In this document: positions 12,984-23,414 of the stretch, one piece after another
Position numbering within the stretch: the stretch's first letter is position 1
How the letters are laid out: every line of letters begins with the position of its first letter
Source of the DNA: Stromatinia cepivora
Taxonomy: Eukaryota > Ascomycota > Leotiomycetes > Helotiales > Sclerotiniaceae
Reading direction: 5' to 3'
Length of the DNA: 64,000 nt
NCBI GenBank assembly: GCA_014898415.1
Contig: RCTD01000008.1
Coordinates: 930,001-994,000 of the forward strand
Program-made: the position numbers and the translations under genes
Notes under the pieces: model-generated
Seen by the model: only the letters and a program-made list of their open reading frames with translations
The model's database searches: none
Told to the model about the DNA's origin: nothing

Positions 12984-14282
12984 TTCTTAGGATATGATTA
13001 TATTTTTTGTAAAAAAGATTATATAAATAATATAATAATTATATAATGCATTTATGCTGAAAATCTTGTATTCTTAGAATACAAACCATTTTCTATTTAT
13101 TCGAGTATTTTTTTATTTATTTTTATAAACAATCCTTTTATAATATATCCAATAATGAGTAGAAAAATAAATAAAGCATTTTATCGTTCTTATGATTCAT
13201 CTTTCCCAAAAGAAGATACAAATGAAATGTAATATAAATGTTTTGGGTATTTGGAAAAGGAAACTCTTGAATATTTAGTATTTGTAATGCAAAATATTAA
13301 AATAAAAGGTATCATTTGTTTCAATTATGTTAATTGTGTTTGCATTTATATAAAGCAAATCATTTTTTATGTTCTAAATGATCATCAGCTATTTCAATTC
13401 TTTTACAAAATTCAATAGGATCTTTTTGATTTCGATAAAAAATATAATAATACATTATAGCTTTTACTAATCAAAGAAATATATTGTAGCAAAATCTTTT
13501 CATATTTAATTTATTATAAAATATATAATAAAGTATTTGTAATTATTTAAAACTTTGTAATTTAGGTTCATTATAAATATGGTTTAACGATTGTAATGAT
13601 TAAGTAGGATAATAATATATCTATCATTGAAATTATAGGAGCAATATTATTTGAGAAATAAATCAAGTAAAAAGGTATCAAATTCAAATTATTCTTATTT
13701 TATATATATAAATCTAATAAAAGATTAAAATATATAGGATAAGAAATAATTATAAAACAAATAAAAATGCGGATTATAATAAATTTATCGGATAAATTAT
13801 AAATGGAAGTGATATAAATTGTTATTTATTTATATAATATAAATCCTTTGAAGGTCAAATCCTTCAAATTGTTTAATAAAATATTCGATATATAATTCTA
13901 TAATTATCTTTGCAAAGATAATCCTTTATTTATAAAGAAAATATTTAATAATCTTTATCCCAATTGGAATAAAATCTATAGATATAAATACCAAATTTAT
14001 CCTTTAAATAAAAATAAAGAAATTGGAATTAATAGGAAATAATACAAAACCAATCCTCAAGTATATATTAAATATTTAGTAGATTATATCCCAGGTATAT
14101 TGATTTATTATATATAAATATCCAAACTTAATAAAGTTATTATTACTTGAAATATAATATTCAATAAGGAATTCATTTATTATATAAATTTTATTAATCG
14201 AATAATCGATATTTATATTATAAAAAAACTTAAACAATTTATTAAAGCCCTTGATCTATAAGATTATATCGAAATAAATAAA

Positions 14283-14795
14283 ATGATTATTCAAAACGAA
14301 GATAATTATAAAAACTTTATTTATTTATCTATTTTTATAAATCGAAAAACCCTTGATTTATTTACCAAATATATTTTAGATTTATTATTTATAAATGAAT
14401 TGATTTTGAAAGTAGATATAGATTTAAAGAATAATAATAAAAATAAAGAAATCGATTTAGGATTATCCAATTTATTTAATCCTTCAAATGATAAAAATAA
14501 AATATATAATAAAGATATATAAATATTGATCAATCCTTTTATTAAAGAAATTAAAAAAATCGATTCTTTTATTAAAAAACAATTATATTTTATAAATAAA
14601 GATATTAATATTATTCAAAAAGATATTTATAATAATAATACAGATTTCGATTTTATTGAATATATTGATATAAGGAATATAAAATATAAGCTTATTAATT
14701 ATATTATCGAAATTCTTTATAATGTATACAAAAATGATTTAGAGATTATTTCAATCGATCAATTTCAATATTCCAAAAGGAAGTATATATATTAA
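14283..14795 (+). pseudogene. Copia integrase/RT linker remnant
   Basis: Two adjacent open stretches (79 and 89 codons) lie where the region between integrase and reverse transcriptase is expected. They are rich in Lys, Asn and Ile because of AT mutation. No motif can be assigned, so the call rests on position between the protease remnant and the RT remnant. Confidence 0.4.
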
Positions 14796-15589
14796 AATAA
14801 TCAATCAGAATATTTTGTAAAAAAAATCCAGTTATTATAAAGATTATTATATTTTATATATTTATTTGATCGATTTATAAAGGATTTATGGATTTATAAT
14901 CTCGAATAAATATTTAAAAGAATTTATATTATAAGGATTGAAATATTTAGGACTCAAATTAATCTATTTGAATTTCAATTATATAATTATCATTTGGAAT
15001 TATTTCTCTTCCGAAAGTCATTTAGCTTTTGTATTCTAGAGTAATCAATATATATATAAAAGCAATTATATATATAATAATATTATCAAAAAAATGATCC
15101 CAATATTGAATCCTATATAAAAACTATTATATTTCAAAGGATAGATTTAATAGATTTATTTTGTTTAAATAATTTTCATTCTATATTTTGATTTGATTAA
15201 TAAAGAATGAACAATATAAAGGAATATTCTCAATTTGTAATAATTCATAGTATAATTATTATTGGAATTAAAGCAAAACCATTATTGCTTTTTATTTGAT
15301 CTATAATCAATAAATTACAAATAATACTATTTCCTCGAATTCATATATTTATAATTCCAAAATTATTTCGTTTTTATTATCAATTAGAAAATCATCAAAT
15401 AGAATATTGATTTAAATAAAACTACAATTTTAAAATTAATAATCTTAAAGTTAGGAAAATCTAATATAAAATCGATTCTGGATTGGAACCTACAAAATCG
15501 ATCCCTTTTCAATAGATATTTATATATAAATATGATAATCAAAATTTAATTATTTATTATTATTTATATTTAATAATACAAAAAGATCT

Positions 15590-16120
15590 TTAGATTAAAA
15601 ATATTATTGAAATTATTTATATTATTACATTAATAAATCAATCATTTCGAATCGTAATAACAATTATTATTAAATATAATCTCGAAATAAAATAATATGA
15701 TATAATCAATATCTTTATTAATACTTTATATAATTCTTTTGGTATCCCAATTATATATTATTTATTTAATGGATATAAAATCCTAAATAAAAATATTATA
15801 ATTGATTGAGCTTTATATGATCTATAAAATTCTTCAGTTATATAATTTAAAGATTTTATTTGGATATTCAAGAAATTAGGATTGATATAATACAAAGAGG
15901 AATTGTGTTTATATATTAATCTAGAATATATTATTATAATTTTTTTCTTTGTAAACGATATTCAGATCATTTATTATAAGAAAAACGAATCAATTGCTAT
16001 AAAGATCATTAAGAAAATCAAAACTATATATAAACTATGAGATCTAAAAAACATTAAATAATTTCTAAATATATGTATACTTTATGATCAATTTAAAAAA
16101 AAGTTATAATTAATTTATAA
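15590..16120 (+). pseudogene. Copia reverse transcriptase remnant
   Basis: Recognisable pieces in order are an ALYDLQNSS stretch (family ALYGLRQSP), then FKDFIWIFKKLGLI, then IIIIFFFVNDIQI at about 15930-15966. The last is the Copia FYVDDI active-site strand with the first Asp read as Asn (AAC at 15954-15956). Then comes KIIKKIKTIYKL and a DLKNIK-FLNI stretch (family DLGELKWFLGI). In-frame stops are frequent, mostly at positions explained by CAA/CAG/CGA or TGG codons changed by RIP. Confidence 0.8.
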
Positions 16121-16139
16121 TATATATATTGAAAAGATT

Positions 16140-16935
16140 ATTAAGAAATTCAAAGTAACAAATGGGACAGCAAATACATCGCTTTCGATAATAATATTTC
16201 GGAAAAATCAAGATCAAGTTCCTATATATATTATAAAAATATATCAAGAAAAAATGGGTTTAATATTATACATTACAATCATTATAAAAGCGGATATATT
16301 ATTCGCTATTTCGTAATTGAATTATTATTTGATCAATTTATCGAACGATTATATAAAAGTTATCAATTACTGTTTATAATATTTATGGAATACAAAATAT
16401 CTTATAATCTAATATAATAGTGATCAAATATTATAACTTCTTGTTTTCTCAAACATTTCTTTTGCAAATGATCCAGATATTTATCAATTATTTTAGAGAT
16501 ATATTATATCCCTTTTCGATAATTTAATTATATGGAAAACGTTCAAGTAAGATATTATAATTATTTTGATTATTGAAATAAAGCTTTTCGGAATTGAATA
16601 TATATTAAAAGAAATTATAGTAATTTTATATTTCTTAAAAAAAATCGATTTAATAATGAAAGAATCTATAACGATCTTCTGCAATAATCAGTAAACGATT
16701 AGATTGGTAGTTGGTAAGAATGAGTAGATTATTACGAAATTATATTATATCGATATTCAAAATATATAATTATATTAAGAATATTCAAAAGGGAATTTTT
16801 ATATAATCTATTTATTGATTATCGATATAATTATTGATGGGTTTATTAAGAACTTTATAAAACAAAAATTCGAATATTTTTGATTCCTTTTTAATCTATA
16901 AGATGTGAGTAATAGGATTATAGAATTTGAATAAC
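16140..16935 (+). pseudogene. Copia RNase H remnant and pol C-terminus
   Basis: The plus strand reads a clear Copia RNase H: YLWNTKYLI, SFANDPDI, IIEIKLFGIEY (family TTEAELxAxxxxxKE) and ITIFCNNQ-TIRLVVGKNE (family FCDNQAxIxLxxN). Near the end DGFIKNFIKQKFEYF corresponds to ADGLTKALPxxKHxxF. Several stops interrupt it. Pol appears to end near 16931. Confidence 0.8.
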
Positions 16936-16995
16936 AATAATTTAGAGTTTAAATAATGATAATTATAAAGTTTGAATAATGATAATCTGGAGTTC
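16919..16995 (+). repeat. Three degenerate repeats of about 25 nt after Copia pol
   Basis: Three imperfect copies built on TTTGAATAATGATAAT follow each other directly after the end of pol. The copies differ mainly at C/T and G/A positions. Confidence 0.6.
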
Positions 16996-18834
16996 GTAAT
17001 TCTTCCTTTTGGTGTAAATAAAATGAATTTTATTTGGTATTCTAGATCATTATATTTTTCTATAATATATTCCAATTCGTATATTCTATATTCATCAAAA
17101 AACAAAGAACAATTAAAGTCGATTATTTCTCTGCTTTTCACTTTTCTATTTTTGAAAAAGGATAAACTTTTTTTTAAATTTAATAATTTGAAGTTCAAAT
17201 AAAAAAGCCTTTGGATTATCTATAATAATCAAAGAACAAAGAATAATTAAAGCAATCGAAATTATTAATATTATTAATACTACAAAAACCAAAGGATTAT
17301 CCTTTCTTTCTCTTTTCTTTAAATATACTATTCATTCTTTTCTTCTTTTTTTCTTTATCATTTTTTCTTTTTTATCCTTATTATCATTTTCCGAAATCAT
17401 AATATACTTTTTCCATTCGATCTTTCAAGGATTCCAATGAATAATATAATAAAGAAAAAAAGAATAATAATACAAAAACAAAAAAACAACTTCTTTCTTT
17501 TTTTCGATCTTCAATATCATCTTTATTCCAATTCTATATCCCTATTTAAATTATACAATCAATAATCAATATATTATTAAGGTAAAGAATAAACAAAGAA
17601 TTTATTTTCGAATTTTGTTGATAAATAATAATATAATAATCTATCAAAGAATAAAGGAAAATCGATAAGGGAATATATAAATAAATATTACAATTCCAAT
17701 ATCAATAATTATTCGGTTTGAAAGAATCAATAAAGTATTTGTTATAGAAATTATATCTTCTAATAATCAATGATTTTATATATCAAATATATAAATAATC
17801 ATTTCTTTTTTTATAATTCCCTTTATCTTTTATTTTGATTAAAAAACTAATAATTTTCGATAATCTTTTTTCTTTCTCTTTTTTATTTGATTTATCATCC
17901 GAAAAACCCAATATCAAAGGATCGAATGAATCGTTATTATTAGATAAAGAAATTCTTCCTTTTTTTTTTTCTTTATCGAACAACCTTTATTTTAATAATT
18001 ACAAATATAGGATTAATAAAACCTTTCAATTATATAACAAAATTCAAGAATGAAATCTACCTCCAAATTACTATCTAAATCTATAACAGACAATTGATTA
18101 CAACAAACAGTAATTCCTTCGATAAAAAGGAGCGGTTTCTGAAATAAATAATTATATATCATTTTAGAAGCAAATTTAATTAAATTATATTTCTAGAGAT
18201 TGATATCTTGATTCATTATCTATATTGGATTTATTAATTCTCTTTATTCAATTTATTAATCCTTCGAAGAAATATTAGGATCTTTTTTCGCATTCGATTC
18301 TCTCAAAGCTTTTTTCTCAACCATCGTTTGCCTAATACAATTAAGATTCGTTTATTTAACCTTTTTAAACCCCGAAATCTTAAATATAATAATGATTAAT
18401 AAGAACTTAATTAAAAACAAAAACAAAAATACAAAAAAGGGATTTATATACCTTTAAAAATTTACTCATTTTATTTCGCCATCACAATCAATACATTATA
18501 ACCTAGCAATTATATACATTCTCAATTACTATATTACAGAATCGATCATTCATCTATATTCTCTTAATAAAAAACTTTCTTTTTATTATTCAAAATCTTG
18601 ATTTCGAAGAATATTGTAAATAGCAAATTGAAGATTAAAAGAAATTTGCGATTTATATATAATCAAATTCTTCTCTATTCTAAAGGTATCAGGATCATTT
18701 CAGATTTATATATTACACTATTCCTTTGTTGATATCTGCTTATAATTGTTTTGCATATTCATTTACAAATCATATGAATTACCATTTTCTATATTTTTCT
18801 ATTTGTTTCAGATCGCCTTTCGATTTGGGGGGTA
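16996..18834. other. Unassigned 3' internal region of the Copia element
   Basis: This lies between the end of Copia pol and the 3' LTR. The plus strand is strongly pyrimidine-biased at 17285-17410 and 17800-17990. Short open frames overlap on both strands (about 17783-17983 minus, 17835-18053 plus) and none carries a motif I recognise. A purine run GATTTGGGGGG next to the LTR at about 18823-18833 is a plausible polypurine tract. It could be a long untranslated region or a captured sequence. Confidence 0.5.
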
Positions 18835-19143
18835 TATTACAGAAAGCTTTATAATCCTTTATATCTTATAAAAGATCAAAGCGTATACTTTCCAATCGGA
18901 ATAAAAGATCTACTAACCTTTACCAATCTATTAATTAATAAGATAATCCTGATATTCTAATAAACAGAGATTTAGCCTAATTAAAGTGCATATCAGCTAA
19001 ATAACCACTCATTTGTTCTATATATATAGCTTTTGATTCATATAATCAAAAGCAAATCATTCAATTCTTTTACTCTACCAATCATATGTACCACCTATTC
19101 CCCGATCCCTGAAAATGCTGTGTAATCATACTATCCCGTGATA
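18835..19143 (+). repeat. Copia 3' LTR
   Basis: 309 nt. The inner start is AT-saturated (TATTACAGAAAGCTTTATAA), while the outer end keeps most C and G. The target duplication AATGT follows directly at 19144-19148. Confidence 0.9.
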
Positions 19144-19620
19144 AATGTTGAATTTGTATTTCTTGAAATCCACTTATAGATCAACAGTTTCTAATTGTTC
19201 GAGAATTAACTTAATATGAATTTGATGCTCTTTTTCGTTTTCGGAATAGATTAGAATATCGTTGAAATATATTATACAAAAGATGTCTAAATAATCGAAT
19301 AGAATATCATTTATATAATATTGATAAATTATAAAACCATTCATTAATCCGAATAATACAATCTTATATTTATATAATTTATATCGGATTCGAAAGGTAG
19401 TATACTTTTTCGAAGTAGGATCCATTTTTATATAATAAAAAGCTTAACGAATATCGAATTTGGTAAAGATCTTAATACCGGAAAATCAAGAAAGTGTTTT
19501 GTTGATCAAAGGAAAGGGATATTAATCCTTATATGTTAAGGAATTCAATAATCTGAAATTTATATAGAACCTCAAATTATCATTGGGTTTTTTGATGAAT
19601 AAAATAAATATAATATAAAA
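19144..19620 (-). pseudogene. Gypsy reverse transcriptase, 5' part right of the Copia insertion
   Basis: The minus strand carries an RT core: GLNSLTYKD, YPLPLINKTL, KIFTKFDIR, AFYYIKMDPTSKKYTTFR, VLFGLMNGF, YINDIL, IIYFNDILIYSENEKEH, ending LEQLETVDL. YFNDI stands for the YxDD active site with the first Asp changed to Asn. A frame of 83 codons (19174-19425) is still open; the upstream part has stops. It ends at the Copia insertion and resumes at 10862 on the same strand. Confidence 0.88.
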
Positions 19621-22557
19621 AACTTGATTAGATTTAATAAAACCTTTGCTAAAATTATTCATAATATATTCTTTGATAATTTCCAATTATTTTAGGAATA
19701 TCTTGTAAAACAGATTGTAGTGTAAAGCTTGTTCTTTTTTGTTTTCCAATATGATTTTATAATTATAAAATCGGTTAAAAGACAAAATGTTTGATTTATA
19801 TTTGGAAAAGGCTTGATGATATTATTGATATTCAAATAGTATTTCAGATTCTGAATCGATTTCGGTTAATATTCGATTAAATTTCTTTTGAACTTTCATA
19901 TTCTTGAATTCGATTAAAATAATCAGTATTCTCTCTTTTGTATATCATTTGTTCTATTGGAAGTTTATTATATTATTGAATTCTTTCAAAATAATAATAA
20001 AGAATTTAGTTTATTTATCTCTTTTGTATTCTAATTGAAACTTATCGGATTTGAATATATATAAATCGAGGATTTCGGGTAATATATAGGAAAGGCGTTT
20101 GTAGATCTGTAATAATAATGTGATTGATTGGGAAAAAGATAGATTAAATTTGAAAGAAATCAGAATTTCTTCTTTTTCAATAAAAGTCTGTATTATATTT
20201 ATATTTGAAGATTTTTATTATATATTATCAATTATAATTGATTTATTTAATTATGAATCTTTTTGATTTCAATATTCTTCGAATTGATTATCTTGTTGAT
20301 TAATATTTTATTAAACTAATCGATCGATCTTCTATTTACAAAAGAATGATTAGATAATAAAGAGATTATTCGAATAAAAGATAATACAAGATCTCTTTTT
20401 AGATTATTCAAAACATTAATTGAAGTAATTGAATTTCGTTTGAATCTTTGATAATCAAAATCTATTTAAAATAATATTATAATTCTTTAATTTAATAATA
20501 AAGAAAAGAATAAAAGATTATTTATAATTATCAACCATTAAATTAAGGAATATGAAATAAATAATAATATAACCTTATATACTATTATACCCTTTAACTT
20601 TAATTGAAATTTCAAACAATATAATTCTTGATTTAAATATAGAAAATAAATAAATAAAAAATGTAATATTAATAAAAACGAATCTATTTATTTTAAAATC
20701 AATAAATGCTTTTGATTGATAAGTATAATCATTTTTCGAAAGATTATAAAAAAAAATGAATACTTTTCTTTTTATAAGTTTAATTAGATTAAGAAATCTT
20801 ATATCCTATATAACGTTTAAAATAGAGATAGAATTTAAACGTTTAATTTTAAATGTTTTTCTTTTTCTAAACAAGTATTCTATATAACTTTAGTTATGGC
20901 TTTTGGGTTGAAGTCTTTTTCAATATTCCGATATTCTTTGAATTCTTCTGTTTCTTTTTGTATTGTTTCGATCTCATTGAGATTATTGATACAAAGTGTT
21001 GATGTATATACTATTTTAGAAGAAAAAGAGGATAACGAATATTTGAAGTTCGAATAGTTATTGAATGTAATAGAATTGATATATCCAGAAAGAGTATTCC
21101 AGGGTGGAAATGATTTCGGGAATATAAAGATTCTAAAATTGGAATTATTAGAACTTCGAAAGAATTGCAAGAGGTTTATAGTAATTATTGATTTGTGAAT
21201 AGCTATAAGGGTTTTTCGATTAATGTAATATCGGTTTCGTTTTTGTAATGAAATTTTGTTTTGATTTATTTTAATGAGTATATTTGCGAGTTCTTTTGTA
21301 GTTTTGCAATCCTTGATAGATATTGTTATTATTTGTGAAAGAAAATCGGAAATCTTTTGTTCGAGATTTTTGAATAGGATTTTATTGTTGATAATCTTTG
21401 TTTGAGTAGTAAATAATCTGAATTTCCTATATTATTCTAGGAAGTTGCTATATCGAATTGTATTAAGTATGATCTATATTTCATATTGAAAGTGAATATT
21501 ATCGATTTCGATTAGGTTCCGATAAATCGCTGCAAATTGTTCGATCAATTCGAATACTATGAATCAAGGCATTCGTATATAAAGAGTATGATAATATATT
21601 TGTACTTTTGATTTAGTTTAATCGATTATATATATATAATATTACATTTCACTTTTAAATAATATAATATACAATTCGAATTGTTTTATAACTAATAATT
21701 ACTACAAATTAGTTTTAGATTCAATATCATTGTTAAATTTAGTAATAAGATTTATAGATTTTGATATATATATATCTTATTGTAAATTGTAATTAATATA
21801 GAAATATAATCTTAATTGATTAGATCGGCTTTTTAAATGAGAAGACCTCTGATTATTAGATAAATTATTATTTTCTAAAAGAGAAGAAGATTTATCGAAG
21901 AACCCCAAATGATTAAATCGTTTAATCAAAGTTTTCTTCCTTTGATTTTGGGATCTTCGGATTTATTTGGATGAAGATCCTTAGATTTTGATTAAAGGAA
22001 TAAAAAGAGTCCCAAATATTGTTATTAATCTGGATATTTGTATAAATATTATTTAAGGTTTAAAAAGAGATTATATTGTTGCAGAATTTGTTGTTATTAT
22101 AGTTTTCAATTATTGATTCTTCTTTTTCAAATTCATAATCATTATATAAAGATCTTATAATTGTAATAGTAATTCAGAAAAAGCAATTGAATTATTGGAA
22201 ATATCGATTTCATATATTGGAATCTTTTCTTTACCAGTTTTCTTTTTTCCAATAATAATATTATCCAATCCTGTATTCATATTTTCTTTGAAGGATTATT
22301 GAAATAATTAAGGAAAAGGAGAGGGTTCCTCAGAATATACTTTCGAAAATTCGGAGTATACAAGAGAAGGAGTTCGTTGTATTATGAAAATAATGGTATA
22401 CTTTTAAAAGGGTTTATCTTTATCGATTAAATCAGAATAAATTTTCTTTTTCTGAATATAATATTCGTAAAAGTTCACCTAAAAAGATATTATTAAAGTA
22501 AAGTATTATTTGAAAGATCATCAAATGGTTGGATATTTGTAAATGAATTATAAATAA
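19621..22557 (-). pseudogene. Gypsy gag/protease region, mutated beyond recognition
   Basis: Between the RT remains and the 5' LTR the minus strand should hold gag and protease. A 96-codon frame at 20880-21170 survives but has no motif I can name. Assignment is by position only. Confidence 0.5.
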
Positions 22558-22839
22558 TATAATGCACAAAAGTTGTAGTAGAATTGAATAAACAGGGTCA
22601 ATTATATTCTTTAAAATCTATAATTGAAGAATTATAGCTCGTAAAAAACGATTAGATATATATATATAAATACTCATTCGTAAGCTACAAAACTGTGCAT
22701 ATATGTTATTAGGATCACCATTCTACCATACTAAATCGTATGAATCGTAACGCATGTGCACGGACGATCAGCTCATTAATTGATATGGGAGATAAGAGGT
22801 ATCACGTGGTTAGCCTCCTGTGGTTCACGATTCGTGACA
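22558..22839 (-). repeat. Gypsy LTR, right copy (5' LTR in element orientation)
   Basis: 282 nt. The outer part (from about 22690) keeps many CG-containing words, while the inner start is AT-saturated. The target duplication ATAAC follows at 22840-22844. Confidence 0.9.
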
Positions 22840-23414
22840 ATAACAAGATCTCAAATATTTCAATTTAAAATAATAATTAAAATTATGAAATTTATTTTTA
22901 CAATTTTTCTGGATTATATAATCAAGATAGAAAATTAGTGAAATAAATTTAAGATAATTTTTGTGGGGAAAATCAAGAAAAATAAAAGTTTCAAATTTAA
23001 ATTATTATTATTCTATGAATAAAATTTTTAAACCTTTGAAATTTATTATATATGATCTTTATATGGAAGCAATTGGTATTATAAAGGAATTTAGTTATTG
23101 AATTTTTTATTGTATCAAAATACTTAAGTAAAAATTATGTATTTTGGCTGTTTTTGGTGTAAAATTGAGCATCGACTAATATAAGTGGAGGGGTGCTGTA
23201 AATCACATTCAAAATGTACACACAGTATACATGCAGCAAGTCTTAATAATATTAACGAAAGTCAATGTTTACTCTCTCAAGCCCATACTACCATAACTAT
23301 ACCTATAACGGCCGTCTAAAAAGCTCCATAACCCAAATTTCTTTCCAACTGCACCTCTTCCAGGATGCCATACCACATCTAAAAACCTGTTCCTCCTTGC
23401 TACTCTACCATTTT
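22840..23414. other. AT-rich right shoulder of the island
   Basis: After the ATAAC duplication the sequence stays AT-rich until about 23190 and then returns abruptly to normal composition. No gene is seen. This includes the 3' flank of the next gene. Confidence 0.6.

Larger units (their letters stand above)
10863..19143 (+). mobile_element. RIP-mutated Ty1/Copia LTR retrotransposon nested in the Gypsy element
   Basis: Direct repeats of 309 nt lie at 10863-11171 and 18835-19143, beginning TGTCACGG or mutated TATTACAG and ending CGTGATA or its mutated form. The 5-nt target duplication AATGT is intact at 10858-10862 and 19144-19148. The 8281-nt element reads on the plus strand, opposite to its host element. 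Copia order is seen: a protease/pre-integrase remnant near 12625-12983, reverse transcriptase at about 15590-16120 and RNase H at about 16140-16935, with integrase-linker remains between. About 1.9 kb follow the end of pol before the 3' LTR, much more than usual. All frames are broken by stops. Confidence 0.92.
7511..22839 (-). mobile_element. RIP-mutated Ty3/Gypsy LTR retrotransposon, interrupted by a Copia element
   Basis: The ends are 282-nt direct repeats at 7511-7792 and 22558-22839, starting TGTGACGCAC or its mutated form and ending GTGACA/ATGATA. The flanking 5-nt duplication ATAAC is intact at 7506-7510 and 22840-22844. The element reads on the minus strand: reverse transcriptase at 19174-19620, continuing at 10740-10862 beyond the inserted Copia element, then an integrase zinc-binding region near 9778-10176, and a purine tract (minus strand) beside the 3' LTR. 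Without the 8281-nt insertion and its duplicated 5 nt the element was about 7.04 kb. RT-before-integrase order identifies Ty3/Gypsy. Stops are so frequent that no complete protein remains. No primer-binding site could be recognised. Confidence 0.93.

Noticed and set aside
17783..18053. Overlapping plus and minus frames in the Copia 3' region as a captured gene
   Set aside because: Both are made of RIP-shaped low-complexity AT sequence; no motif distinguishes them from chance.
7511..22839. CRISPR-like or undescribed defence system in the AT-rich island
   Set aside because: The structure is fully accounted for by two LTR retrotransposons with RIP; the short repeats have no spacer pattern.
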